Shown here piece by piece: positions 37,398 through 46,207 of a DNA stretch of 64,000 nucleotides. The number at the start of each line of letters is the position of its first letter. Positions within the stretch are counted from its first letter, which is position 1. This stretch comes from AEGEAN-183 sp045563675 (GTDB lineage Bacteria > Pseudomonadota > Gammaproteobacteria > Magnimaribacterales > Magnimaribacteraceae): contig JBJLIX010000002.1 of the NCBI GenBank assembly GCA_045563675.1, forward strand, positions 372,001 through 436,000, given 5' to 3'. The position numbers and the translations under genes were made by a program. The notes under the pieces are model-generated. The model made no database searches. It was given only the letters and a program-made list of their open reading frames with translations, and was not told the DNA's origin.

Positions 37398-38264
37398 TTA
37401 TTTAGGACGATCTCCTATTATCGTAACTCTCTCGACTTTCCTAACTTGAGGCCAATAATCTGAAGAAGCATAATGCTGAACTGATCTGTTATCCCAAAAT
37501 GCTAAGGAATCTTTTTCCCAGGAAAAACGGCATTGATATTCTGGTATTGATGCTCTGGAATAAAGAAATCTTAACATTCTAGAAGAGTTATCAGTTTCCC
37601 AATCTTTAATATACTGGGTAAAGGCAGCATTGACATAGATGAGTTTCTTTTTAGTATCTGGATGGGTTCTTATAACAGGGTGCTCCGGCATTGGGTATTT
37701 CTCATTAAAAATATCTATCTCTTCTTTAGTTGCACCTTTTTTTTCTAGTCTTTTTCTAAATCCTGCAAAATCATGAACAGCTATAGCACCTTCTAGTTTC
37801 TCTTTAATTTCATCAGTCAAATCTTCATAGGCTGCATACATGTCCGCAAATAAAGTATCCCCTCCTACTTTTGGTGATTCCTTCATCCTTAAAATAGACC
37901 CTAAAGAAGGCTCAAGTCTCCACGTGACATCAGAATGCCAAGTATTTTCTCTACCTTTATTTTTTTGATCATGTGTAATCTTTAATACTTCAGGGTACTT
38001 TTTATCATTTTCAGCAAAAGGGTGAACTTCCAATTCGCCAAAATTCTTAGCAAAATCCATATGCTCTTCTATTGTTAGATCCTGATCTCTAAAAAAAATT
38101 ACTTTGTAAACCAAAAGAGCTTGGTAGATCTGATCTTTTAAAGAAGTAGTTAAAGGTTTTCTTAAGTCTATATCTAAAAGCTCTGCTCCTATGGACGGGC
38201 TAAGCCTATTTATAGTGTATGGATGAGACTGCCTTTCAAAATTATCTGGATCGTAGTCGCTCAC
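37398..38264 (-). CDS. TauD/TfdA family dioxygenase
   Basis: A 288-residue Fe(II)/2-oxoglutarate dioxygenase. The triad is H110-x-D112 (NTWHSDVTW) and H264 (NRSVQHYASS), with R275 for 2-oxoglutarate. Family members include taurine, 2,4-D and alkylsulfate dioxygenases; the FFRDQDLTIEEH opening and VGGDTLFADMY block are typical. It starts with GTG, 4 bases after the acyl-CoA synthetase stop codon, so it is probably coupled to that gene. Confidence 0.92.
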   Translation of the reverse strand: MSDYDPDNFERQSHPYTINRLSPSIGAELLDIDLRKPLTTSLKDQIYQALLVYKVIFFRDQDLTIEEHMDFAKNFGELEVHPFAENDKKYPEVLKITHDQKNKGRENTWHSDVTWRLEPSLGSILRMKESPKVGGDTLFADMYAAYEDLTDEIKEKLEGAIAVHDFAGFRKRLEKKGATKEEIDIFNEKYPMPEHPVIRTHPDTKKKLIYVNAAFTQYIKDWETDNSSRMLRFLYSRASIPEYQCRFSWEKDSLAFWDNRSVQHYASSDYWPQVRKVERVTIIGDRPK

Positions 38265-38268
38265 TGTC

Positions 38269-39846
38269 TTAATTTCCTGAAACTTTTCTTTCTTTACCTT
38301 CCCAAAAAGGGTCTCTGATTTCTCTTCTCAGGATCTTTCCTGAAGGATTTCGAGGAAGTTCGCTAAGATAATCAATTGATTTTGGACACTTATAAGCAGC
38401 TATTTGAGTCCTGACATAGGAAATAATGTCTTCTTCTTTCAATTCAGCTCCTTCTTTAAGAACAACAAATCCTTTTACAGATTCACCCCATTTATCATCA
38501 GGAATGCCTACCACTGCCGCATCAATTATATCCTCATGACTCATTAACGCGTTTTCAACTTCAGCTGGATATATATTCTCTGCTCCAGAGACAATCATAT
38601 CTTTTACTCTGTCATGAATATATAAGAAACCATCTTCATCAAAATACCCAGCATCACCAGAATAGAACCATCCATCTACAACAGATTCTTCAGTTGCTTC
38701 AGGCCTATTCCAATAACCTTTCATGTTGTTGTCAGATTTAATTACAATTTCTCCGACTTCACCAACAGACAATTCTTTACCATTCTCATCTTCTATTCTT
38801 ATCTCTGCTCCATAACCTGGTTTTCCGCAGGATCTAAGCTTATTTTTAGAGAGGTCATGATCTTCGGGTGACAAGAAAGTAACAGCCCCGTTTGTTTCAG
38901 TTAAGCCATAAACTTGCCAAAATTCGCAATCCATAATTTTCATAGCCTTTTCTAGAGTGTCTTGAGCTATTGGTGAGGCACCATAAACTACAGTTTTTAG
39001 AGAAGACCAATCAATATTATCTACCTCAGGATGCTGAATCAAGAAAAGGATAACTGCAGGAACAAACAAGGTATTCTCTATCTTTTCTTTTTCAATTAAA
39101 TCCAAAATTAATGTTGGATCAACTTCAGGAATAATTACACTTTTACAACCAAATACATAACCAGCTAACCCCATATTGGTTCCTGCAACATGGAATACAG
39201 GCATGCATACCAGATTCACTGACTCTTCTTTAAAAGATTGTCGATAATAGCCATGCTTGGCCATTATGTTCGCACTAGAAAAATTATTATTGGTTAGTTG
39301 AACTCCCTTTGGATGGCCAGTAGTTCCAGAAGTGTACAACTGGATGACATCATCATCAGGGAGCGTTTCAATAAGTGGGTCTTCATCTTTTTGTCCATCC
39401 CTCCAATCAACAAAATTATCCCATTCTTCATGGACGTCCCCCACAGCAATAATCTTCTTTACATGAGGAATCTCATCTTTGATTTGATCTATTAAACCAA
39501 AAAATTCAGAGCCGACAAAAAGTACCTCACTTTTTGAGTCATTAAGAATAAAAGATACTTCTGGTGGAGCTAATCGCCAATTTACTCCAACTGCCACTGT
39601 TCTTGACTTTAAGGTTCCATATAAAAATTCAAAAAAATAATCTGAATTCTTTGCTAGAAACGCTACTCTAGTATCAGGAACACAATCTAAGTTGATCAAT
39701 CCTTGCGCAATCTGATTTGCATAAGAATCGAACTGCCTATAAGTAGTTTCACGATCACCAAACTTATGCGCTACAGCTTCAGGTTTTTTCTCAACTCTCC
39801 ATCTAATAATTTCTGCTAAAGTCTTTTCAAAAGGTATTTCCATCAT
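38269..39846 (-). CDS. Acyl-CoA synthetase (AMP-dependent ligase)
   Basis: A 525-residue adenylate-forming ligase. ATP motif YTSGTTGHPKG (about 171-181), YGLTETNG, the YSGDAGYFDEDGFLYIHDRVKDMI hinge block and the C-terminal PRNPSGKILRREIR with the catalytic Lys are all present. It would activate a carboxylic acid to its CoA ester for the nearby acyl-CoA dehydrogenase. The ATG at 39846 was chosen over an upstream GTG (39867) because an AAGGAG sits 4 bases ahead of it and directly after the previous stop codon. Confidence 0.93.
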   Translation of the reverse strand: MMEIPFEKTLAEIIRWRVEKKPEAVAHKFGDRETTYRQFDSYANQIAQGLINLDCVPDTRVAFLAKNSDYFFEFLYGTLKSRTVAVGVNWRLAPPEVSFILNDSKSEVLFVGSEFFGLIDQIKDEIPHVKKIIAVGDVHEEWDNFVDWRDGQKDEDPLIETLPDDDVIQLYTSGTTGHPKGVQLTNNNFSSANIMAKHGYYRQSFKEESVNLVCMPVFHVAGTNMGLAGYVFGCKSVIIPEVDPTLILDLIEKEKIENTLFVPAVILFLIQHPEVDNIDWSSLKTVVYGASPIAQDTLEKAMKIMDCEFWQVYGLTETNGAVTFLSPEDHDLSKNKLRSCGKPGYGAEIRIEDENGKELSVGEVGEIVIKSDNNMKGYWNRPEATEESVVDGWFYSGDAGYFDEDGFLYIHDRVKDMIVSGAENIYPAEVENALMSHEDIIDAAVVGIPDDKWGESVKGFVVLKEGAELKEEDIISYVRTQIAAYKCPKSIDYLSELPRNPSGKILRREIRDPFWEGKERKVSGN

Positions 39847-39854
39847 TCTTCTCC

Positions 39855-40436
39855 TTAATCTTTCCACCCTAAAGGTTCTAGTTCATTCTCAACAAACTCC
39901 TTTGGGACATTCTCCAAATTTGTACCCAAAGTGTCATTCCATCTATTGAGAAATCCAAAAAGAGCAATTACACCCACAATATCAATAATTGCATCATCAG
40001 TGTAAAACTTTTGTAATTTAACAAAATGTTCTTTCTTTGAGGCATTGGGTGTTTCTCCTGCAGAGAAAGCTAAATCTAAAGCTGCTTTTTCGCTATCGTT
40101 GAATTTTTTGCTTTCTTTATACTTTAAGATATCTGCTATCTTTTCAGAACTAACCCCCGCTCTACTAGCTCCATGTGAAGTGTGAGCTTGGCAATATTTG
40201 CAGCCAGAAGAAAGACTAGAAGCCAAAGCAATCAGGTTAATTAAATCTATAGTCAAATGCTTACTGCCAAAAATGGATTGAGCTAATGATGAAAAGGAAG
40301 CATGCAACTTTGGATTCTTAGCCATAGATAAATGTGAATTAGGTAGATATCCCATAAAGCTCTCGATAGACTTAAATTCTTCCTCTAAGTCATTAAAAGA
40401 TTTTCTTGAATCTCCCCCTATATGCGAATAAGTCAT
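39855..40436 (-). CDS. Carboxymuconolactone decarboxylase / AhpD-like peroxidase family protein
   Basis: A 193-residue all-helical protein of the AhpD-like superfamily. The redox or proton-relay motif C79-KY-C82-QAH85 is intact, as in AhpD (CxxCxxxH). It may act as a peroxidase-linked reductase rather than a true decarboxylase. It is followed 8 bases later by the acyl-CoA synthetase start and preceded 15 bases upstream by the thioredoxin-like gene. Confidence 0.88.
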   Translation of the reverse strand: MTYSHIGGDSRKSFNDLEEEFKSIESFMGYLPNSHLSMAKNPKLHASFSSLAQSIFGSKHLTIDLINLIALASSLSSGCKYCQAHTSHGASRAGVSSEKIADILKYKESKKFNDSEKAALDLAFSAGETPNASKKEHFVKLQKFYTDDAIIDIVGVIALFGFLNRWNDTLGTNLENVPKEFVENELEPLGWKD

Positions 40437-40451
40437 TTGTAAGCTCCTTAT

Positions 40452-41033
40452 CTAAATTAAGTCACAAGCCTCAGGTGGCATCCAATGGGCAGGTTTTCCT
40501 TCCCATTTAATATTACATCCAATTGGATTGGTTACAGGCATAGATATATCTTCATCCTTAGTAGCCTGATCTAAGGCAATATATAAGTCATTTGAAGTCT
40601 TTTGACTTATATCTCTGGGGTTATCCGTATTTCTTCCAGTATAAATAAGTTTCCAAGATTCATTGAAGATGAAAAAATGTGGGGTTTTGAGAGCTCCATA
40701 ATCTATAGCCATTTCTTGAGTCTCATCATGTAGATAGACCCAAGGGAATCTAAAAGATTCCATTCTTTTAACCATATTTTGATATGAATCTTCTTCGTAT
40801 GTATTCTCGCTATTTGAATTTACCCCTATGAACACAGCACTGTCTTGAAATTCCTCTGCGACTTCTCTTGTTAATTCATCAGATCCTGTTACATAGGGGC
40901 AGTGATTACAAGTGAAGAAGATAACTTTAAAGGGCTTGTTATTAAAATCTTTTTGCCCACATCTCTTTCCCTCTGTTGATAAGAGATTTTCAAAGTTTGG
41001 TGCCCTATCACCAATTTGCAAAGTATATGACAT
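40452..41033 (-). CDS. Thioredoxin-like (AhpC/TSA/redoxin) protein
   Basis: A 193-residue thioredoxin-fold protein with the motif C42-NH-C45 followed by PY, and GALKTPHFFIFN holding the cis-Pro loop. There is no signal peptide, so it is cytoplasmic. Family members of this type are often annotated as thioredoxin family or redoxin proteins; a peroxide or disulfide reductase role is likely. It heads the minus-strand run of seven genes ending at 34206, and its neighbour carries a second CxxC redox motif. Confidence 0.85.
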   Translation of the reverse strand: MSYTLQIGDRAPNFENLLSTEGKRCGQKDFNNKPFKVIFFTCNHCPYVTGSDELTREVAEEFQDSAVFIGVNSNSENTYEEDSYQNMVKRMESFRFPWVYLHDETQEMAIDYGALKTPHFFIFNESWKLIYTGRNTDNPRDISQKTSNDLYIALDQATKDEDISMPVTNPIGCNIKWEGKPAHWMPPEACDLI

Positions 41034-41111
41034 CTGAAGAATCTAAATTATTAGTTTTAATACCTTTCAACAACTATTTAATATGCTCTTAAATATAAGT
41101 TCAACAAATTA

Positions 41112-41327
41112 TTACTTCTTGTATAAATAGAAATAAGAAAATGCCATACATGTAAAAGCCAGAATGATTAAGAGTATTCTATGGTCTATAAAACTTCTTG
41201 AAATTCCTTCATCATTTATTCCAAAAACAAGCATAAATAAAACCAACAAGAATATAGCTACTAAACAAGCAAAAAGACTTACTAGAATTAAGCTTACCCA
41301 TTTTGTAAACCAACTAAGAAACTTCAT
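41112..41327 (-). CDS. Small membrane protein of unknown function (71 aa)
   Basis: A 71-residue protein with two hydrophobic segments (about 10-35 and 48-67) separated by a short hydrophilic loop GINDEGISRSF. No family recognised. It lies 6 bases downstream of the thermonuclease gene on the same strand, which supports it being a real gene of that run. Confidence 0.5.
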   Translation of the reverse strand: MKFLSWFTKWVSLILVSLFACLVAIFLLVLFMLVFGINDEGISRSFIDHRILLIILAFTCMAFSYFYLYKK

Positions 41328-41333
41328 TTAGGT

Positions 41334-41921
41334 CTACTTTCTCCTGGCTTTTCGCCACTCCCAAGGAGGGGCTGGATGGCGTTTTGACCATAACCCCTTT
41401 TTTTTCTGTTGCGCTTCATTTTGATTGTTATAAAGAGTTTTATCAATCACATAAAGATCATAAACCCAAGCCATACCTCCCGATACCATTGCTCTGTTAA
41501 TATCTATGCCATCACTGTATAGCCTAGCTAAATATCTTCCATACTGATCTTGTTGACTGATAACAGCATCAAAATAGCCTTTTTCAAGTAAATTCCTTAA
41601 GTAAACCTTTGATTGTCTTCCAAAAGGTTGGCTTCTTTCCGGGGCGTCGATTTCAGAAAGCCTTATCTTGTAAGTCTTACCTTCTAACAATCCATAGACA
41701 GTATCGCCATCTATAATTTTCTCTACTTTCAATCCCTTTATTACTGTAGATTTCTTAGAATGAGAATTATTAGAGCTGGTAAAATAGACTTCATTTTTAT
41801 TAAATATTGGTGATATCTCTTCTGCCTTTGGATCTTCTGAATAAGCTTCTTTCCAAGTATAAAAGTCTGAACTTACATAAAAGCTGATTATTAAAAATAA
41901 AGGTACTAATAAGTTTTTCAT
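41334..41921 (-). CDS. Thermonuclease (SNase-like) family nuclease
   Basis: A 195-residue exported nuclease of the staphylococcal-nuclease fold. A signal peptide covers about residues 4-18. The core has KIIDGDTVYG (metal Asp), IRLSEIDAPERSQPFG (catalytic Arg-Glu region) and DQYGRYLARLY. The extra ~60 residues between signal and domain are low-complexity. Periplasmic or secreted degradation of DNA or RNA is likely. It sits downstream of a GIY-YIG gene. Confidence 0.88.
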   Translation of the reverse strand: MKNLLVPLFLIISFYVSSDFYTWKEAYSEDPKAEEISPIFNKNEVYFTSSNNSHSKKSTVIKGLKVEKIIDGDTVYGLLEGKTYKIRLSEIDAPERSQPFGRQSKVYLRNLLEKGYFDAVISQQDQYGRYLARLYSDGIDINRAMVSGGMAWVYDLYVIDKTLYNNQNEAQQKKKGLWSKRHPAPPWEWRKARRK

Positions 41922-41942
41922 TATTTATATTCTTATAGAAAC

Positions 41943-42182
41943 CTAATAGATTAATTCCTTTTTTTCCTTTAAGTCTAATTTCTTGATCTCTAGTTCTTTA
42001 ATGGTTGCCTCACTCCTAGTTTTGAACTTTTTTTTGTAAACAATCTTTAAAGGACCTCTGCCCTTAGTATATTTAGCACCTCTACCTTCCTGATGAGCTA
42101 GTAGTCTTTTTTCAACATTTTTAGTAATTCCAGTATACAGAGAGTTATCTCCACACCTTAAGATATAAACAAACCAAGACAA
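41943..42182 (-). CDS. GIY-YIG nuclease superfamily protein (UPF0213/YhbQ-like)
   Basis: A 79-residue minimal GIY-YIG domain. It has VYILRCGDNSLYTGIT (the two Y motifs), VEKRLLAHQEGRGAKYTKGRGPLKIVY and the C-terminal EATIKELEIKKLDLKEK helix with the conserved Glu. Small proteins like this are widespread, with little-known DNA-repair or nuclease roles. It starts 6 bases after the methionine sulfoxide reductase gene. Confidence 0.88.
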   Translation of the reverse strand: MSWFVYILRCGDNSLYTGITKNVEKRLLAHQEGRGAKYTKGRGPLKIVYKKKFKTRSEATIKELEIKKLDLKEKKELIY

Positions 42183-42188
42183 AAGCTT

Positions 42189-43469
42189 CTACCCGGATTT
42201 AAGATAGACTTCTCTAGGCTTAAAGTCTAAAACTGTTGCATTTATACAATACCTGGGCATCCCTCTTGGACCATCAGGAAAGACATGGCCTAAATGAATA
42301 CCTGAACTCTTCGATCTTAACTCAGTTCTTATCATCCCCAAACTAGTATCAAGGTGCTCAGTGACAGAACCGTCTATTGCCTTTGTAAAAGAGAGCCATC
42401 CTGTCCTAGAATTAAATCTGTCCCTAGTATCAAATAGAGCTGCACCACTTAGCTTATCTGTAAATACACCGTCAGGAGTATTTTTAAAAATTTCATACTC
42501 CTTACAATATCTTGCGTCAGTACCTTCATTAAAGGCAACGTTAAAAGCTTCTGTTTTACCTAACTTAAAAATTCCCAAAAACTTGTAAAATTCCTCGCCA
42601 TCCATATAGCCTCTTTTACCATATATTTCTTTTCCGTCTTCGAGCAATAAAACTGTTGGCGTAGCCCAGGTTTCAGTCTTAATAGAAAGTCCATTTAGCT
42701 GAGAAGATGTTCGAAAAGACAGAGGGATCGTACCTTTGTATTTAGAAAGTACATTTTCTCTAAATTTTATGCAGTATGGACAAGAATCGGACTCGATTAC
42801 TAGAATATGCTTTCCTTCAAATAAGAAATCATTATCTGCTCTTTTTAAAGGTTCTTGATCTTGAAAAACAATACCAGTTGAATGATCAGGACAATAGCCA
42901 TTCGGGTTCTTAACTAGGTAATCTTGGTGGTACTCTTCAGCATAATGAAATTCAACTAAGGGTTTAATTTTAGTCTGGATTTTTCCGTATCCTTTTTGAT
43001 TTAATAAAATCTGAAATTGATCAAGCAATCTCTGCGCTATTTCTTTTTGACCTTCATTGATGGTTAATATAACAGAGCGGTATTGTGTTCCTACATCATT
43101 ACCCTGCCTATTAAGCTGAGTAGGGTCATGCCCTTCAAAGTAATTTCTTAATATTTGCTCTAAAGTCACTACATTTCTATCAAAGACAACTAAAACAACT
43201 TCGGCATGATTGTTTGGATTAAATCTATTCTTTAACTTAGTAATTTCTTTGTAGGTGGGCTTAACCCCTTTACCATCTGCATATCCTGAAATTGCGCTAA
43301 TTACACCAGGTAAGGACTCATAGCGCTTTTCCTCTCCCCAAAAACATCCAGAACCCAAAACAATGCTTTCAAGTTGACTGGTGGCTTCGACATTTTCCTG
43401 AATATAAACATAAGGCGATAAAAGGAATATTAAAGTTGCTGTTAGGGTTTTTAGAGATATGTTTATCAT
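42189..43469 (-). CDS. MsrA - thioredoxin-like - MsrB fusion, exported methionine sulfoxide reductase
   Basis: A 426-residue three-domain protein. MsrA comes first with the catalytic GSGCFWGEE (Cys about 42). A thioredoxin-like domain with CPYC (about 230-233) is in the middle. MsrB is C-terminal, with TGWLSF, GIHLGHVFPDGP and the catalytic RYCINA (Cys about 408). The zinc-binding CxxC pairs usual in MsrB are absent, GAALFD standing where CGxxLF is expected. The N terminus MINISLKTLTATLIFLL is a signal or membrane anchor, so it should repair both epimers of methionine sulfoxide in periplasmic proteins. The ATG at 43469 was chosen because it follows the previous stop by one base. An upstream in-frame start at 43508 would overlap that gene. 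Confidence 0.92.
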   Translation of the reverse strand: MINISLKTLTATLIFLLSPYVYIQENVEATSQLESIVLGSGCFWGEEKRYESLPGVISAISGYADGKGVKPTYKEITKLKNRFNPNNHAEVVLVVFDRNVVTLEQILRNYFEGHDPTQLNRQGNDVGTQYRSVILTINEGQKEIAQRLLDQFQILLNQKGYGKIQTKIKPLVEFHYAEEYHQDYLVKNPNGYCPDHSTGIVFQDQEPLKRADNDFLFEGKHILVIESDSCPYCIKFRENVLSKYKGTIPLSFRTSSQLNGLSIKTETWATPTVLLLEDGKEIYGKRGYMDGEEFYKFLGIFKLGKTEAFNVAFNEGTDARYCKEYEIFKNTPDGVFTDKLSGAALFDTRDRFNSRTGWLSFTKAIDGSVTEHLDTSLGMIRTELRSKSSGIHLGHVFPDGPRGMPRYCINATVLDFKPREVYLKSG

Positions 43470-43470
43470 C

Positions 43471-45252
43471 TTAATTTCGTAACAGCTGTTCGTAAGAGGA
43501 ATCTTCATTATCTTTGTCTATATATCGCATCATATATGCTCCAAAAAGCATTTCTTCAAAGGACTGATCCCCCCAAGTTACTTCTTTAGTATGGTCAGGA
43601 TTGGCTTTATTTTGAGAGGAGTTATCCCACCATTGATGTTGAATTAGAGTAGTTCCAGCAGGCAGAAACTTAGGTTCATTAAAATCATAAGAGGTTTGCC
43701 AATTAAAATCATAATTTGGAACTGATAAAAGCACTTCAGTATTTCCATCAGGATAATATGCAGTGATTATCATTTTCTTTCCTCTGTAATGAGCATGAGG
43801 AAGCACACTGTATAGTAATGCGTCTTGATTTATTGCCCTTGAGGCAGATTCTTTATGCTCTCTAGCTCCAGCGGGTATTCTTATTTGTGGATTTACCATA
43901 ACCATAGAAAAAATCTCATGTTCTGGTTTTTCTTTTGCTACCCAAATACCCATTTTCGATGAATCAATCGTTTCCCTTCCAACTGGGGTGTAATGCATTT
44001 GGAACTCAAAAGTTGAATTAGCAGGTAAAAATATCCCAGAATTATCAGGAAAAGGGTTGCTATTAATTCCAGGGGCATATCCTCTTAACCCCTTTCTTCC
44101 TCTCCATTTCAACTTACCTTTTCTAGGTCCTCTGGTCTCAGCTTCCCCAAAACTTGTAATAACATGATGCAAAACAGGTCTATCTCCAGGTACTATTTCT
44201 GTTGCTTTTACCCATACATCTTTACCTACACTATTTGGTACATAGTGGTATTTATAATCTACTACTCCCGTAGAAGGAATTGTAGTTACTGGAATATCTA
44301 TAATGTAATCAGGTGGTCCCATGGACTCTTCGTTAGCCCATGTAGAATTTGAGATTTTGACCTCTTTAAGGGGGTCCACTCCCTCGCCTCTAGGGGATCC
44401 CGAATCTATCCATTTTATTAGAGTCTTTGTTTCTTCTACATCTAAGGATCTATCATTACTAAAATGACCTATTCCAGGATCTGCGTGCCATGGAGGCATT
44501 CTTTTTGTAAGGACAACTTCTTTAATCATTAAAGAAAATCCTTTAATCATTTCATATTCTGTCATTGCCCAAGGACCAACACCCCCTTTACGGTGACAAG
44601 AAACACAATTTTCTATAAGTATTGGAGCAACTTCTTTTGAGTAACTGACTAATTCCTTTTTTTGGTTCTGAAAATTAATTAAGCACCCTAAAGACTTTGT
44701 TTTAGGTAATTCTACCGGCTCATTATTTAAAACATTTAAAAGAGCATCTTCTAAAAAATGTTTGGTAGCAAACTCTTTTTGATTTTCATAAGTCAACCTA
44801 TCATCTAAAGCTCCTGAATAAATTATTTTCCAACTCTTTGGGTCTACAACAAAAACTTCTCCAGTCCTTTCATAGTTTATGGAACTGCCTATTAATTGGG
44901 TTTCATCAATTAAGATGTCAGATTTATATCCAAATTCTTCAGCTTCTTCTTGTATTGATAACTTATTATCTTGAAGATTTGAATTTATCATGAAGAATTC
45001 AATGCCATTTTTTGAGTAAAGCTCTCTTATCTCTTCAAACCTGGGTGCGGCATTTCTAACTATTGGACAACCATTTCCTTGTACTAAAAAAACTATTGCC
45101 TTTTTGTCATCGTAATAGAAAAGTTCATGGGAATTACCCTGATGATCTAATAGTCTAAAATTTTCTACTCTTTGCTCTAGTTCTACTGAAATAGCTACCA
45201 TTGCAAAACATTGAAGAAAAACTAAAGTAATAAATTTAAAAAATCTATTCAT
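43471..45252 (-). CDS. Redoxin - cytochrome c - copper type II monooxygenase-like fusion
   Basis: A 593-residue exported protein with three recognisable parts. After a signal peptide (about 1-23) comes a redoxin domain with a single Cys in GNGCPIVRN. A heme c motif C216-VS-C219-H220 follows, with KRMPPWH as the likely axial Met. The C-terminal half matches the peptidylglycine/dopamine monooxygenase copper fold. All six copper ligands can be proposed: H362, H363 (LHHV), H420 (MHYTP), H486 and H488 (PHAH) and M568 (EEML). It could be a periplasmic copper enzyme fed electrons through its own heme. The ATG at 45252 was preferred to 45288 because the signal peptide begins there. Confidence 0.85.
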   Translation of the reverse strand: MNRFFKFITLVFLQCFAMVAISVELEQRVENFRLLDHQGNSHELFYYDDKKAIVFLVQGNGCPIVRNAAPRFEEIRELYSKNGIEFFMINSNLQDNKLSIQEEAEEFGYKSDILIDETQLIGSSINYERTGEVFVVDPKSWKIIYSGALDDRLTYENQKEFATKHFLEDALLNVLNNEPVELPKTKSLGCLINFQNQKKELVSYSKEVAPILIENCVSCHRKGGVGPWAMTEYEMIKGFSLMIKEVVLTKRMPPWHADPGIGHFSNDRSLDVEETKTLIKWIDSGSPRGEGVDPLKEVKISNSTWANEESMGPPDYIIDIPVTTIPSTGVVDYKYHYVPNSVGKDVWVKATEIVPGDRPVLHHVITSFGEAETRGPRKGKLKWRGRKGLRGYAPGINSNPFPDNSGIFLPANSTFEFQMHYTPVGRETIDSSKMGIWVAKEKPEHEIFSMVMVNPQIRIPAGAREHKESASRAINQDALLYSVLPHAHYRGKKMIITAYYPDGNTEVLLSVPNYDFNWQTSYDFNEPKFLPAGTTLIQHQWWDNSSQNKANPDHTKEVTWGDQSFEEMLFGAYMMRYIDKDNEDSSYEQLLRN

Positions 45253-45310
45253 ATGGACAACTATAAACAAAGATACTTGTAGCTTCAATTTTCTTGTTTA
45301 AACTTAGTCT

Positions 45311-46207
45311 GTGGATCTAGTAAAGGGGGTAGCCTCCATAACAAGTTTATTAATAAATATGGTCTTTTGGACTAGTATTCTTTTTTTTGTTGCTATTGCA
45401 AGACTCTTAATTCCTTTTAAACCTTGGAGACACCTATGTACTAAATTAACAATCTCAATTGGAGAAGTATGTATCGACTGTAATACTCTATGGATGAAGC
45501 TTATACATAAAACCAAACTAGTCATTAAAGGGCTTGATGGAGCAGATAAAGATTTATGGTATATCGGAACTTCAAATCATCAATCTTGGGCAGATATCTT
45601 TATTCTGCAAGCTGTTACAAATAGAAAAGTCCCTTTACTAAGGTTTTTTATGAAGGATGTACTTAAATGGATTCCAATAGTTTGGGTAGTAGGTTGGTCA
45701 TTGGACATGCCTTTTCTTAAAAGATATTCTGATGAAAAATTGAAAAAGCACCCCGAATTAAGAGGAAAGGACTTTGCTCAAATGAAGAAGGCATTTAAAC
45801 GCTTAAATGCCATCCCAGGATCAGTATTTAGTTTTGCTGAAGGAACAAGATATACCGAAGAGAAGAAGACAAACCAAAGCTCTCCTTTTGAGAATTTATT
45901 ATTACCTAAAGCTGGAGGTATAGGTGTTGCCCTGTCTACAATGCCTTTTATAGACTCATTATTAGACTTTTCAATATATTACCATTCTGATAAAAGAAGT
46001 TTTTGGGACTTTCTTTGCGGCAGAATGTCTGTAGTTGAAATTAGAACAAGAAAAATTAAGATTCCCGAAGAGTTAAAAAATAAAGACTACTCCTCCGACT
46101 CAGAATACAGGGAGAACCTAAAAAAATGGCTTAGAGAAATCTGGGAAGAAAAGAATCAATTTATGAGATCTTTAACCTCTCAGGGCTCCAATAACTCTAG
46201 CTGCTAA
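45311..46207 (+). CDS. 1-acyl-glycerol-3-phosphate acyltransferase-like protein (YihG family)
   Basis: A 298-residue membrane-associated acyltransferase of the PlsC/LPLAT superfamily, closest in length and sequence to YihG-type enzymes. The first hydrophobic segment is near residues 10-35. The catalytic NHQSWAD motif (NHxxxxD) lies at about 89-95 and the second motif FAEGTR at about 175-180. It starts with GTG. It probably acylates lysophosphatidic acid. Its 3' end overlaps the convergent LLM gene by 36 bases. Confidence 0.88.
   Translation: MDLVKGVASITSLLINMVFWTSILFFVAIARLLIPFKPWRHLCTKLTISIGEVCIDCNTLWMKLIHKTKLVIKGLDGADKDLWYIGTSNHQSWADIFILQAVTNRKVPLLRFFMKDVLKWIPIVWVVGWSLDMPFLKRYSDEKLKKHPELRGKDFAQMKKAFKRLNAIPGSVFSFAEGTRYTEEKKTNQSSPFENLLLPKAGGIGVALSTMPFIDSLLDFSIYYHSDKRSFWDFLCGRMSVVEIRTRKIKIPEELKNKDYSSDSEYRENLKKWLREIWEEKNQFMRSLTSQGSNNSSC

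Noticed and set aside
39847..39867. GTG start of the acyl-CoA synthetase overlapping the AhpD-like gene
   Set aside because: An AAGGAG followed by ATG at 39846 gives a normal start without overlap.
43470..43508. Upstream start of the MsrA-thioredoxin-MsrB gene
   Set aside because: It would overlap the copper fusion gene and place a hydrophilic stretch before the signal sequence; the ATG at 43469 follows the stop directly.
45304..45525. Minus-strand ORF opposite the YihG-like acyltransferase start
   Set aside because: It lies antisense to a well-supported acyltransferase N-terminus and has no domain or start signals.
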